A stretch of 64,000 nucleotides of DNA from Bacillus sp. CHD6a (GCF_001293645.1 NZ_LBMD01000001.1:186001-250000), one strand, 5' to 3'; numbered from the stretch's first letter, positions 8,229-17,430 are shown. The notes: generated by a model from the sequence alone, not told the origin. Program-made: numbers and translations.

Positions 8229-9065
8229 TTAGCTCACATTCAAACTATTAATCTCTTTCGTTATTTGCATGATTTTTCTAGCATCTTTCTCGAGCACTTC
8301 TTTTACATTGCGACCAAACCATTCTAAAGAAGCTTCAACCTCTGTCAAGCAGGAAGCTGTTTTAACAATTTCCTCATAATTAAGAATTCCTTCAAAGAGA
8401 GGCGTCATTCCTTCTCTTGAGCCTGCTGCAGCATATACGTTGTTCGGATTGAACACATCTAGCTTGCTTTTAGATGAAATATTTTTAAAATGAAAGTGCT
8501 TGATAAATGGTTCCAGATTTAGTAAAGCTTCTATTGGATTTGCTCCCGATTCCCATATATGTAATACATCAAAGTTAATTTTTAACGCAGGGTGATTTAC
8601 TTCCTCCAAGAGTTGTAAAGTAGAGGGTACCGTGTCTGTCAAAGTATTGGGATGTGTTTCTAAAAGGAGAAACTGATTCTCTTTTTCTAACTCCTTACAA
8701 ATCATTTTGAGCTTATCTACTATCGATTTACGCTCTTGTTTGTTCAACGATGCACTTGCCTGCTGCCCGGCAAACGTCCTTAACTTTTGCGTTCCCCAAC
8801 GGTGCCCAAGCTCGCTCAATTCCATTGTCGCACGAAGAAGTTCCTTATCTGACAAGTGAAGAGGAAGATAGTCGCTTAACATACTTGTATGTAGGTTGTA
8901 CGATGCCAACCAATCACTATGATAGTGAGGGTCATCTTTCAAATGCTTAGCATGAATGCCCCATATTTCTATACCTTGAAAATAGTTTAACTGTGCCCAT
9001 TCTGCTATCTCCTTCATGGAATGGAGATGGTGGCGAAATGAGATGGTACATAAAGATAGGTTCAT
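8229..9065 (-). CDS. asbF: 3-dehydroshikimate dehydratase, petrobactin synthesis (AsbF)
   Basis: 278 residues of the AP-endonuclease-2/xylose-isomerase TIM-barrel family. It converts 3-dehydroshikimate to 3,4-dihydroxybenzoate, the catechol of petrobactin. The N terminus LSLCTISFRH matches AsbF. Likely metal ligands are Glu136 (LLLETHP), Asp166 (INFDVLH), His192 (KHFHFKN) and Glu248 (ASLEWFG). The second ATG (9065) is chosen because GGAGG lies 8 nt upstream; the first in-frame ATG is only 2 nt from it and a longer start at 9128 would run into asbE. It is the last gene of the asb operon, 14 bp after asbE. Length agrees with the approximately 280 residues of the B. anthracis enzyme. Confidence 0.93.
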   Translation of the reverse strand: MNLSLCTISFRHHLHSMKEIAEWAQLNYFQGIEIWGIHAKHLKDDPHYHSDWLASYNLHTSMLSDYLPLHLSDKELLRATMELSELGHRWGTQKLRTFAGQQASASLNKQERKSIVDKLKMICKELEKENQFLLLETHPNTLTDTVPSTLQLLEEVNHPALKINFDVLHIWESGANPIEALLNLEPFIKHFHFKNISSKSKLDVFNPNNVYAAAGSREGMTPLFEGILNYEEIVKTASCLTEVEASLEWFGRNVKEVLEKDARKIMQITKEINSLNVS

Positions 9066-9079
9066 ATTCATTACCTCCT

Positions 9080-10051
9080 TCAAGCTAGTACTTTGGATTG
9101 ATTCGAAACCATCCAGGCTTGAAAACAATCTTTTAGTCCGCCCTTAATGGAATATTCCAGTTTTTCTTGTTCAGTTAATTTCAAATGAATATCTTTTAAC
9201 ACGTTTACATCCCCAGTCATCGCATATTTCATTGCGCGATATTGTATGGCAGTAAACCCTTTTACAAGCTTCTCTATTTCGTCGCACCACTCTTCAAACC
9301 ATTCCTCTGTGTAGCCGTTAGCCTCCCAGAAGAATGCGAAGGCATGTTCATAAGCATATTTTCTGATTGCCAAGACTGGTATTTGCTTAAGGGCATCCGA
9401 AAGTTCTGTTCTTCTATGCTTTTCAGTGCCTTTTGAAAATAAGTCTACAATTTGGCGGATTGCTTCTGACATAGGATTTTCATTTTCTTTCATACATGTT
9501 TGAAAATAAGCCTCTATGGTTTCAGGGCTAGTTGGATTAATATTCTCCGCGTCAAAATAATATCCGCCCTTTACTGCAGGAACCATAATAGCATCTATTA
9601 TTTTTTGTTTAGACAATCTTCCTTCCCATCTAAAATCGGGATCAAACATAAACCATTCATCTCGAACCTCTGTTTCCTCTAACATGACATAATGTGGGAA
9701 TGGACTTTGATGAAACTTATTTTCCCGTTCAGGAAGCATGGAAAGGTCAAGCATCACCATAATGGAGCGGTAACTTGGCTTATTTTTCATCAATTCAAGC
9801 AACGTCACCACATTATCAGATTTTGGTTTTGACTCGTCATACCATCGGTGAATTTTTATACCATAAAGCATTTCATACCAAGTTTTAAAAAAGTCGTGAT
9901 TAATATTTTCTGAATGGTAGCTTAAAGTACCATCCTTTGTAACATCAAAATCAGCATCCCATACTCCAAAGTAAAAGGGGCGATGGTCCACGCCTTCCGT
10001 TTTTTTAATTACTTCACATACACAACTTACAAAACAATGAACTTTAATCAT
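9080..10051 (-). CDS. asbE: Petrobactin biosynthesis protein AsbE
   Basis: 323 residues matching AsbE by position and length. In B. anthracis AsbE takes the 3,4-dihydroxybenzoyl group held on the carrier protein AsbD and condenses it with a primary amine of spermidine or its citryl conjugate. The N terminus has VHCFVSCVCEVIKK with several cysteines; a DUF6005-type family assignment is likely. The start codon overlaps the asbD stop as ATGA, so translation is coupled. No signal peptide is present, consistent with cytoplasmic assembly. Identification rests mainly on context plus overall resemblance; no classical catalytic motif is obvious to me. Confidence 0.88.
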   Translation of the reverse strand: MIKVHCFVSCVCEVIKKTEGVDHRPFYFGVWDADFDVTKDGTLSYHSENINHDFFKTWYEMLYGIKIHRWYDESKPKSDNVVTLLELMKNKPSYRSIMVMLDLSMLPERENKFHQSPFPHYVMLEETEVRDEWFMFDPDFRWEGRLSKQKIIDAIMVPAVKGGYYFDAENINPTSPETIEAYFQTCMKENENPMSEAIRQIVDLFSKGTEKHRRTELSDALKQIPVLAIRKYAYEHAFAFFWEANGYTEEWFEEWCDEIEKLVKGFTAIQYRAMKYAMTGDVNVLKDIHLKLTEQEKLEYSIKGGLKDCFQAWMVSNQSKVLA

Positions 10052-10341
10052 ACTTGCCCCTCCTTTTCTTTGGATTTTTCAGAACTCAATTTTTCCAATA
10101 AATTCAATAATGATTCAACGGTATGGAAGTCTTTAGGCACAAGCATGTCATCTGGGATGCTTAAACCCAAATCCAATTCTACATGTAAAATAAGCTGTAA
10201 TATCATAATGGAATCCATGTAGAGATCTTCATTCAATCTTGCGCTCTCCTTAAAAGATTTCCATGTTGGTATAGTTAATTTATCTTTTAAAATATCATAA
10301 ACAGCATCATACAGCTCTTCTCTGCTTAAACACTCTTTCAT
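10048..10341 (-). CDS. asbD: Aryl carrier protein AsbD
   Basis: 97 residues with the carrier-protein fold. The phosphopantetheine attachment site is Ser44 in LYMDSIMILQL, followed by the acidic helix VELDLGLSIPDD. It carries 3,4-dihydroxybenzoate, loaded by AsbC and handed on by AsbE. The start overlaps the asbC stop (ATGA) and its own stop overlaps the asbE start in the same way, which favours matched synthesis of the three proteins. The C terminus is a charged tail (SSEKSKEKEG). A phosphopantetheinyl transferase must act on it but is not encoded in this window. Confidence 0.92.
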   Translation of the reverse strand: MKECLSREELYDAVYDILKDKLTIPTWKSFKESARLNEDLYMDSIMILQLILHVELDLGLSIPDDMLVPKDFHTVESLLNLLEKLSSEKSKEKEGQV

Positions 10342-11576
10342 CCCATCATCTCTCCTACTAGCTTTCTGCTTATCTTTCCATTTGGCAGTGTTGGAATTTT
10401 TTCAACCTGAATAAATTCAACAGGAACTTGATGTGGGGCCAATTGTTTCACGCACCAATTCCTTAACTGGGACTCTTCGACAAATGTTGAAGCCACAAAC
10501 TGAACACATACTCTCTCCCCTGCATATGCGTCTGGTTTTTTATAAGCAACCACTTCTTGGATGTTCGGTTCCTTCAGAATTATTTCTTCTACCTCGTGTG
10601 GATACACATTGAGTCCCGCTACATTAATCATGTCATCCATTCTTCCAAAGAGGCATAGAGAACCTGCTTCATTAAAATAACCTATATCATTCGTATGGAT
10701 AGATTTCGAACTTCCATGCAGTATCACCTCTTGGGGTTGGTCCATATCTTTTCCAGCTCTAACTGTAAAATGTCCCAGCGGAAATCCCATTTCACTTGGA
10801 CTCTGTACATCAGGGTTGATGGTAATGCACCCAGCTTCTGAACACCCGTATTGTTGTAAAACTCGATTAGATTTTCTTTTCAGATCTTCAAGACATACAG
10901 CAGACATCAACATCCCAGATGTCATGACATATTGAAAGGAAAAATCTTGAGGTGAGAGCTTGGTTAAGGTATGTAAAAATGCCGGCGAAGCATATAAAAT
11001 ATGGTTTGGCGTTTCCATTAGTTTCTTTAAAACATATTTAGGGTTGAGGTTACTAAGAATGATAGGAGTTATATCTCGCTCTAAAGATGTAAGCACCCCA
11101 CTTATAAAGCCGTATGAATGGGAGATAGGGCAAGCAATCATTGGTACAGTTTCTTTATCCACTGGCAAACGCTCATTATAGTTTTCTATCTCTTCCTGAA
11201 TGTCTTCCCATGGACGTTCTAAGCATTTTGGTTCACCAGTTGTGCCGGAGCTCATTTGGACTAGTACACCTTGCTTTTCTTCCCTGTCATTAATCATTAA
11301 AATAGGAGCTTGGAAAGTATCGTACATCAGAATATGACTAGAGCTTTTGTGAGCAATTCGTATTGCTGCATCTCTTGGTGTAGCAGCATGAATAGGTACA
11401 ACAGATCCGCCCTTTTCTCTTAAATATAAACAAAGTGCCAATCCCTCAAAGACATTTTTTGTACACACTGCGATTCTTTTTTTTCTGCAATCACGAAGCA
11501 CATACATTTGATCAAAGTGTTCAAATTGTTTTCTTAAATCATTCTTTGAAAAATACTTGTCGTTGATAAAAAACAT
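10338..11576 (-). CDS. asbC: 3,4-dihydroxybenzoate-AMP ligase AsbC
   Basis: 412 residues of the ANL adenylating family, shorter than the usual 500-550 as in known AsbC. It activates 3,4-dihydroxybenzoate with ATP and loads it on AsbD. Visible motifs are the P-loop-like MSSGTTGEPK (about 107-117), the DIGYFNEAGSL and FGRMDDMINVAGLNVYPHEVEE region (the A8-type hinge), and the C-terminal PNGKISRK with the catalytic lysine. The ribosome site AAGGGAAG lies in the end of asbB, 3 bp upstream of this gene. Cytoplasmic. Confidence 0.92.
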   Translation of the reverse strand: MFFINDKYFSKNDLRKQFEHFDQMYVLRDCRKKRIAVCTKNVFEGLALCLYLREKGGSVVPIHAATPRDAAIRIAHKSSSHILMYDTFQAPILMINDREEKQGVLVQMSSGTTGEPKCLERPWEDIQEEIENYNERLPVDKETVPMIACPISHSYGFISGVLTSLERDITPIILSNLNPKYVLKKLMETPNHILYASPAFLHTLTKLSPQDFSFQYVMTSGMLMSAVCLEDLKRKSNRVLQQYGCSEAGCITINPDVQSPSEMGFPLGHFTVRAGKDMDQPQEVILHGSSKSIHTNDIGYFNEAGSLCLFGRMDDMINVAGLNVYPHEVEEIILKEPNIQEVVAYKKPDAYAGERVCVQFVASTFVEESQLRNWCVKQLAPHQVPVEFIQVEKIPTLPNGKISRKLVGEMMG

Positions 11577-11579
11577 CTA

Positions 11580-13292
11580 TTATAACTTCCCTTCATTAAA
11601 TAAACTGTTGTATACAGGATGACGATATTCTCTTTTATCCATTCCAACTTTTCTAGTAAAAAGAGACTCTGTGAAAATTTCTTTATTGTCTGCTCCAAGT
11701 TGTTTACTTCTTTCCTGTAACGGAGGGTTATGTAGCAAATGAGTTTGTATGGCATTTCGAACTTCTTTCCAGAAATCCTTTTCAGCAAATCCCATGTGTT
11801 GACTCAGCAGGAAGGATAGTTCACTTAAATGAAATACAAATAACGTATCCATAATCAGTTCCCTTAACCCTTCTACCGAGGACATCCAATAATATTCATC
11901 ATTAGGTGCATGTTCGTAGCTTGGATGCAGTTCTGCGAAATTTGGCGCTAATTCAGGCTGTTTCAAGAAATCATCCACATATTCCAAGCTTTCATGGAAA
12001 TCCCGCAAAATAACTCTTTTAGGCCAGCCTTCTTCATGAACAAGAATCATATTTTGAGCATGAGCTTCTAAAGCCACACCCTCTGATACAAGCAGGTGCC
12101 ATACTGGGACAACGGTTACTTTAACAAATTGCTCCACCCACTTCTTCCTACCGTAATGCTCTACCCAAGGCAAAATATATGGTTTTCCGTCTTCTTCTAG
12201 TAAAGACATCGCATTCATAGGTACCGCGCTTTCCAAATTCATTAGAGATCTAGTAGGACTAATCCTCCAGATAGCTGCTATGTGACCAGAAAGGTTCGGT
12301 AATTCCTCCATTGCCACCATACCGGCATATTCTTGCGAGATAGCAAGATTCTCATTAAGATAGCTATCAGCTTCTATCAAATTCGCTAACCAGGTGGAGA
12401 GCTTGGGAGCGGTGCAAACGGAATGAGGTTCTATAAGTCTTAATGATGAAGTGTTCACCATGTTTAACGGCAATTTAATATGTGCCTTTTCAGGATGGGT
12501 CTCATTAAACAATGTTCTAACAGATTGCGTTGCGCGATAAAAGTCACCCGCAAGTCCAAGTGGGATAAGATCATCAGATCTGAGAAATTGTACTTCTTGC
12601 TGAATCTTGTTCTTCCATTGCCAAGGATGAACAGGAAACAGCATGTAGTTTTTGATGGTACCTCCCGCCAAATTCAGACGTTCAAGGAGTAATGAATAAG
12701 TTTTTTCACCTATTTCATCTCGCAAGAAAACTTCTTCAGAGCATGGAAGGGCGATTCTTACATAGTCCCGTTTAATAGCCACCCACCATAACTGAAAGGA
12801 GTGACGCGCCTCTGGACCATATAATGCATGATCGTATGTACTAAAACCAGTTCTTGCCTTAAAACAAGGATGGTAGAGGTGCCCTTCCACGATCGCTGAC
12901 TCCATATTTTCATAGGAAAGTCCACGCCTGCATGGTTGCCCTAGATTTTTCTCATTCCAATCTCCAAGCAGAATGGTTTGGTGTAATTCTTCTATCAAGT
13001 TATCTAGTATTTTCTGATCATTTGATAGCTGCGAGACAATCCTCTTTATTGGTTCAGATACTTGATGACCATGTAAGTCTGTTATTTCAATAGAACAATC
13101 ATACAGTCGAATTCTTCCAAATGAAGATTGTACTGCTTCTGAGTGAACACGAAAACTGTTACCCAATATAGTGATAAGAGTTTTAGAATCTTGCTTAATC
13201 AGTTCATAAGGCAGCAATTTTTCAAAAATGATCGCCTCTAACAGCTGTTTGATTACCCTTTTTTCCGTTTTAGACGCTACTAGCTGTGGCAT
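11580..13292 (-). CDS. asbB: NIS siderophore synthetase AsbB (IucA/IucC family)
   Basis: 570 residues; an NRPS-independent synthetase that condenses citrate-derived carboxylates with (dihydroxybenzoyl)spermidine in petrobactin assembly. Family motifs include YENMESAIVEGHLYHPCFKAR near residues 145-165, LFPVHPWQWKN (about 225-235), TSSLRLIEPHS and the C-terminal FhuF-like iron-transport region around VALEAHAQNMILV and ILRDFHESLEYV. The ATG at 13292 is preferred because AAGGAG lies 7 nt upstream; the frame could extend to 13313. It overlaps the end of asbA by 23 bp. AsbA and AsbB are paralogues acting at different steps. Confidence 0.94.
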   Translation of the reverse strand: MPQLVASKTEKRVIKQLLEAIIFEKLLPYELIKQDSKTLITILGNSFRVHSEAVQSSFGRIRLYDCSIEITDLHGHQVSEPIKRIVSQLSNDQKILDNLIEELHQTILLGDWNEKNLGQPCRRGLSYENMESAIVEGHLYHPCFKARTGFSTYDHALYGPEARHSFQLWWVAIKRDYVRIALPCSEEVFLRDEIGEKTYSLLLERLNLAGGTIKNYMLFPVHPWQWKNKIQQEVQFLRSDDLIPLGLAGDFYRATQSVRTLFNETHPEKAHIKLPLNMVNTSSLRLIEPHSVCTAPKLSTWLANLIEADSYLNENLAISQEYAGMVAMEELPNLSGHIAAIWRISPTRSLMNLESAVPMNAMSLLEEDGKPYILPWVEHYGRKKWVEQFVKVTVVPVWHLLVSEGVALEAHAQNMILVHEEGWPKRVILRDFHESLEYVDDFLKQPELAPNFAELHPSYEHAPNDEYYWMSSVEGLRELIMDTLFVFHLSELSFLLSQHMGFAEKDFWKEVRNAIQTHLLHNPPLQERSKQLGADNKEIFTESLFTRKVGMDKREYRHPVYNSLFNEGKL

Positions 13293-15081
13293 AGTGTTTC
13301 TCCTTTTTTTCAATAGAAAGCATCAAGTAAAATGGATTAGGAATGGAAGAATAGACAGCTTGTTCCATATCAGTCAAAAGTTCATCTACGTCATGAAAAC
13401 GTGTCAAAAGATTTGCTTTGCAAGGAAGTACCTTATTGTTCAATATAAAATCAACAAATCTTTTTCCTTCTCCGGACAAACTTTGTTTAAGATTTTTTAA
13501 TTCTATTATCATCCATTGAACTAATTTTTCCTCCGTAATCAAGCCATCCTCTCCCATTCTGTAGATGATAGAAAAGACATGGTTAATAAAAAGATAATAG
13601 GTAAAACGATGCTGGATCATTTCTTCGTCGAAGAATAGTTCGGGTGCATTCTTCAAGTTAACCACCAAATTCTGAAGCTTTTCTTTCTTTGAATTTGATA
13701 AATAATAGCCTTGATTGTCCCTAAAGAAATAATGAGTAGGAAACCCCTTTGATACATCCACCAAACTGTTTTGCTGGTGTGCCTCTAATGCCAATCCGAA
13801 TTCATCATACAATGAAATCATTGGTTCAACCGAGCATTGCCAATATTTTTGAAACCATTGAAAACTCGCTTCTTCGGTGTTTAATTGATACGTGCGAGCG
13901 ATGTTACGAACCAATCTACCCATTAATGATTCTTCTCCCGGAAGTGGGTCTTGAACCAATGCTGCAATGGAATGAACCCCTTTCCCTTCCCCTTCTTTAA
14001 ATGGATTCGATCGCAGAATAATTTCAAAACCATTTTCTTTTTTTCCAGGGATGTTAAGAGAAAAGGAAATCGGATCGTTTAATACACGGAAACATTCGTT
14101 TCTTTGTAAAAAGTCTATCTTGTCGAACAATTCCGCCATAACTACTCCCGCTTTGAGTTCATGTACTTTGTTTACTCTCAAGGAATTTGTCACTTTTACA
14201 GGGATGGAAAACTTGTACATCCAGTTGGTATCTTTGTTGTAAACCGTTCTTATGGAAGACGTGGCACTAAACGTATCTCCCATTGGACCTATATAATTTA
14301 GTAATTTGTCTTTCATTGCTTTTTGTACATAGTCCTGTTGCAGAAGCCACTGAGACTGTAAAGGGTGCATGGGGTAAAGGTATTTCCCTTCTTTAGTTTT
14401 CTTTAGAAGCTCATCCTTGATTAATGAAGAATTTTCACCAGCATAGATCCTTTCTTTCACTATCGATTGGTCTACTTCAAAAAAATGTAACTGAAAGGAA
14501 CCTTTTAGTTCGGGAGCATATAAATCATGTTGCCAAGTAGCCATCCCTTGTCTACTTTTTGGAGTTGGATGCAACCAATGACCAAATAAAAGCGATTGCT
14601 CAGATTCTAAAAAACGGTAGTCTTCTACTCTCTTATCATTATTTTTAAAATATGATTTTTCCATATATGTACAAATGGTATGGTAGCTATCGATCAACCG
14701 TAATATAAGTTCATCATAATGAGATGTCATCTCATGGCAATTATTGTTTTTAGCTTGCAAGTTTAGTTCTTGAATGCATGAAATCATGCAGTTTAAAGGT
14801 TCTTCTTCCTTCCATACTGATTCTTTATCGTCGAAATGGTAGACTCTTCCTAGTTTATGCTTACCTACTAATGAGCGATAATTTACTTCGACAAGTAATC
14901 TTTTTTGTTGTAAAGGAAGTACTAGTTCTAATACTTCTTCACCATTAAATATGTAGGGTAGTTTAAACAGCTTAAGTAAATCGTTTTTCTTTACCCAATT
15001 CTCATCTCCAACCTCACGAATATAACAATTCATAAAGGCTTCGTAGGAGGCTTTTTCTGCAACTTTTTTAGCTGAATGCAT
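13270..15081 (-). CDS. asbA: NIS siderophore synthetase AsbA (IucA/IucC family)
   Basis: 603 residues. AsbA links spermidine to citrate, the first committed step of petrobactin assembly. Matching motifs to AsbB are FGHWLHPTPKSRQGMATW (about 163-180), LYPMHPLQSQW (about 245-255), ATSSIRTVYN, TNSLRVNKVHE, and the C-terminal FGLALEAHQQNSLV. First gene of the operon; AAAGGGTGG lies a few nt before its ATG. Two Fur boxes sit 34-109 bp upstream, so iron repression is expected. The AraC-type regulator gene lies directly upstream on the same strand, 154 bp away. Confidence 0.94.
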   Translation of the reverse strand: MHSAKKVAEKASYEAFMNCYIREVGDENWVKKNDLLKLFKLPYIFNGEEVLELVLPLQQKRLLVEVNYRSLVGKHKLGRVYHFDDKESVWKEEEPLNCMISCIQELNLQAKNNNCHEMTSHYDELILRLIDSYHTICTYMEKSYFKNNDKRVEDYRFLESEQSLLFGHWLHPTPKSRQGMATWQHDLYAPELKGSFQLHFFEVDQSIVKERIYAGENSSLIKDELLKKTKEGKYLYPMHPLQSQWLLQQDYVQKAMKDKLLNYIGPMGDTFSATSSIRTVYNKDTNWMYKFSIPVKVTNSLRVNKVHELKAGVVMAELFDKIDFLQRNECFRVLNDPISFSLNIPGKKENGFEIILRSNPFKEGEGKGVHSIAALVQDPLPGEESLMGRLVRNIARTYQLNTEEASFQWFQKYWQCSVEPMISLYDEFGLALEAHQQNSLVDVSKGFPTHYFFRDNQGYYLSNSKKEKLQNLVVNLKNAPELFFDEEMIQHRFTYYLFINHVFSIIYRMGEDGLITEEKLVQWMIIELKNLKQSLSGEGKRFVDFILNNKVLPCKANLLTRFHDVDELLTDMEQAVYSSIPNPFYLMLSIEKKEKHYATASSV

Positions 15082-15114
15082 AATGCCACCCTTTCTAATT
15101 TTTTCCTTAATAAT

Positions 15115-15129
15115 TGATAACTATTATCA
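15115..15129. promoter_or_regulatory. Fur box 1 at asb promoter
   Basis: TGATAACTATTATCA is a 7-1-7 inverted repeat one base from the Bacillus Fur consensus TGATAATNATTATCA. It ends 34 bp upstream of the asbA start, a position where Fur would block transcription. Confidence 0.88.
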
Positions 15130-15175
15130 TTTATAACTAAAAAGAAAAGAATTTCTTAAAGAAATTCATTTTCAA

Positions 15176-15190
15176 TGATAACGATTATCA
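15176..15190. promoter_or_regulatory. Fur box 2 at asb promoter
   Basis: TGATAACGATTATCA, again one base from the 7-1-7 Fur consensus. It lies 46 bp beyond box 1, between the AraC-type gene and asbA, and may cover the -35 region or an upstream start. Confidence 0.88.
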
Positions 15191-15235
15191 ATATGAGTTT
15201 CCATGCACAAATTTCACTTTTAACATAGACAAATC

Positions 15236-15949
15236 TTATATATTCTTTAAATCATGAACTTTTTTTATGTATAGAGAGGGTGATATCCCTTCCCTCTTTT
15301 TAAACAGGCGACTAAAATAAAACTCGTCTTGAATACCTATATGAAGCGCCACATCTTTAATGTTCATTTCTTTATTTTGAAAGATAAGTTCTTTAGCTTT
15401 TTTTATTTTTTTATCAAGAACAAACTCTTTTGGTGGAACACCTGTTTTCTTTTTAAAAGCTCTTGCAAAAGAAACCGGAGTCATTCTAGCCTTATCAGCA
15501 AGCTCTTGTACAGTGAAATGTTGATGAGTGTTACAGTCAATATAGCTAATAGTATGATCAATATCATCTAAAGGTTGAGGTTTTGTCATGCGACCGATTA
15601 ATTCCCAAAGTTTTACTTGAAACTGGCACCGGTCCACAAAGGACTTACTTTTTTGTAGAACCAATAATTGATCTAATATGGGACATATTACACAAGGATC
15701 TGAAGAGGTAAAATTTATCTCTTCTTGTTTAGTATCATTCATTTGAATAACATATATTTTTAAGTATTTGTTTGAAGGAGTTAAAATGGAATTATTTTTC
15801 AACCAATACGCATTCCCTTCATCTAGAGTTTGTACATGAGACAAATGATTGATCTTAACAGATGCTGAATTTGCCGCTACATAAATAATGGAAGGAGGTG
15901 CTTTAAGCTCTTCTCCTTCCTCTAAAATGTGATGAATAATACTGTTCAT
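15236..15949 (-). CDS. AraC family regulator, probably of petrobactin genes
   Basis: 237 residues. The C-terminal 100 residues carry two helix-turn-helix motifs: FTVQELADKARMTPVSFARAF and the second around NIKDVALHIGIQDEFYFSRLFKK, followed by the GISPSLY family end. The N-terminal half is a presumed effector or dimerisation domain with cupin-like features (HVQTLDEGNAYWLKNNS). The ATG at 15949 has GAGGGG 7 nt upstream and is preferred to one at 15970. A perfect Fur box precedes the gene. Its place immediately before asbA suggests an activator of asb that senses petrobactin or iron status, like Btr, PchR or YbtA in other siderophore systems; this role is inferred. Confidence 0.85.
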   Translation of the reverse strand: MNSIIHHILEEGEELKAPPSIIYVAANSASVKINHLSHVQTLDEGNAYWLKNNSILTPSNKYLKIYVIQMNDTKQEEINFTSSDPCVICPILDQLLVLQKSKSFVDRCQFQVKLWELIGRMTKPQPLDDIDHTISYIDCNTHQHFTVQELADKARMTPVSFARAFKKKTGVPPKEFVLDKKIKKAKELIFQNKEMNIKDVALHIGIQDEFYFSRLFKKREGISPSLYIKKVHDLKNI

Positions 15950-15994
15950 ACGTTTACCCCTCATTAACATTCTCTGTTTTTTTTCAATTATATA

Positions 15995-16009
15995 TGATAA
16001 TGATTATCA
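15995..16009. promoter_or_regulatory. Perfect Fur box upstream of AraC-type gene
   Basis: TGATAATGATTATCA matches the 15-bp Fur consensus exactly. It ends 46 bp before the regulator start codon, so the regulator is itself iron-repressed. Confidence 0.92.
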
Positions 16010-16056
16010 GTTGCAATAGACGGTTTTTTTTTAGTACTTTGGTTCTAGAACCTGGT

Positions 16057-16491
16057 TCATAGATTTTTTTTTTCAACTAAACGATCTAAAACTAGTAATA
16101 AAGTAGTTGCAACCAATTCTGTATAAATCGGCACATTGATTCCTTTTAACCATTCATCAGTCAAACACATTGGGATCCAAATGAAAAGAAAAGTTATTAC
16201 AAATCGTGAGACAGTAACGATCCACTTCTTTCTTAATTTAGGTAAAACTCTTATCAGGATAGACATGCTGGCTATTTCAAAAATTAAGGTTAATGGAAGC
16301 AACAAAACGATAAAATAAATCAAGGAACCTTTTGTTTCATATTGGACACTGAATAGTTGAAAAAGACCCGCAAAACCAAACAAAAATGCTCCCCCCACCA
16401 TAAGCAGAGCAACTGTAAAAAGAAGTGTCACAAATAAGGCTAATATAAGTTTATCTGAACCACTCAAGTTTGGATCATGATCATGTCCCAT
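16057..16491 (-). CDS. Small membrane protein, YrvL-like
   Basis: 144 residues with four hydrophobic helices, at about 15-40, 55-75, 88-105 and 115-135. The N terminus is soluble and His/Asp rich (MGHDHDPNLSGSDK). The pattern FGFAGLFQLFSVQYET, then LTLIFEIASMSIL and LTDEWLKGI, resembles the regulatory YrvL family of Bacillus membrane proteins, but I am not certain. I chose the ATG at 16491 with an AAGGGG upstream; the open frame extends to 16608, through the speD terminator, and is unlikely to be used there. It sits downstream of speD, separated by that terminator, so it probably has its own promoter. Confidence 0.65.
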   Translation of the reverse strand: MGHDHDPNLSGSDKLILALFVTLLFTVALLMVGGAFLFGFAGLFQLFSVQYETKGSLIYFIVLLLPLTLIFEIASMSILIRVLPKLRKKWIVTVSRFVITFLFIWIPMCLTDEWLKGINVPIYTELVATTLLLVLDRLVEKKNL

Positions 16492-16554
16492 GAAAGAATC
16501 GCCCCTTTTTATCCTATTAATAGGTGTTATTCTTTTATAGGGATTTTCATTCCA

Positions 16555-16590
16555 ATAAAAAAAGCAATAAGTCAATAGACCCATTGCTTC
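16555..16590 (-). terminator. Rho-independent terminator of speD
   Basis: On the minus strand AGCAATGGGTC pairs with GACTTATTGCT (two G-U pairs) around a TATT loop, then TTTTTTTATT. It starts 22 bp after the speD stop. Confidence 0.85.
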
Positions 16591-16611
16591 TCTTGAGTTG
16601 AAACTCAATAT

Positions 16612-17430
16612 TCAATCTTCCTTGTGTCCAAAATTAATGTTTTTGCCATAGAATATTTCATCCATTTCATTTGTAAGCTTGTTTGTAATATCATATCGCT
16701 CTTCATCTGACAGTTTGTCTTTAGAGTATCCGAACAAATAATTGTTTAAATCAAACTCTTTAAGACGACATTTTGTGTGAAAAATGTTTTCTTGATAGAT
16801 ATTTACATCAATCATATCATAAAGACTTTTCACATCATTTGGTATGTAGTTTTGAATCGAATTGATATCATGGTCAATAAACAGCTTGTTCCCATTAATA
16901 TCTCTTGTAAAGCCGCGAACTCGGTAATCCATGGTCATAATATCTGTTTCAAAAGAGTGGATGAGATAGTTTAAAGCTTTCAACGGTGAAATCTCTCCAC
17001 AAGTAGATACATCAATATCCGCCCTAAATGTGCTAATTCCTTCCACTGGATGATATTCGGGGTAGGTATGTACTGTGATATGGCTTTTATCAAGCTGGCA
17101 TACCACCGAATCTGGAAGAGGTCCTGGAGACTCTTCATATGACTCTGTTGGGACTTCCACTACAGGTCCTTCAGAAACGAGTACCGTTACACTTGCTCCT
17201 TGTGGAACATAATCTTGTTTTGCGACATTCAACACATGTGCACCAATTAAGTCGGCGACGTTCTTTAAAATCTTTGTTAATCGATCGGCATTATATTGTT
17301 CGTCAATATAATCAATATAAGATTCTCTTTCCTCTTTTGTCTTGGTATAACAAATATCATACATATTAAAACTCAGGGATTTTGTTAGGTTATTAAACTC
17401 ATGCAGCGTAATTCTTTTTTCCGAAGACAA
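16612..17430 (-). CDS. speD: S-adenosylmethionine decarboxylase, E. coli type
   Basis: 272 residues; a pyruvoyl enzyme that decarboxylates S-adenosylmethionine to supply aminopropyl groups for spermidine. The self-cleavage site is [16 protein letters not shown] with the pyruvoyl-forming Ser116, and the proton-donor cysteine is in [10 protein letters not shown] (Cys144). Length and motifs match the E. coli-type class (264 residues), not the short 120-130-residue class common in Bacillus. The start is a TTG (17430-17428) with GGGGG 9 nt upstream. A terminator follows. Spermidine is a building block of petrobactin, so its place next to the asb operon may be meaningful. Confidence 0.93.
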   Translation of the reverse strand: MSSEKRITLHEFNNLTKSLSFNMYDICYTKTKEERESYIDYIDEQYNADRLTKILKNVADLIGAHVLNVAKQDYVPQGASVTVLVSEGPVVEVPTESYEESPGPLPDSVVCQLDKSHITVHTYPEYHPVEGISTFRADIDVSTCGEISPLKALNYLIHSFETDIMTMDYRVRGFTRDINGNKLFIDHDINSIQNYIPNDVKSLYDMIDVNIYQENIFHTKCRLKEFDLNNYLFGYSKDKLSDEERYDITNKLTNEMDEIFYGKNINFGHKED

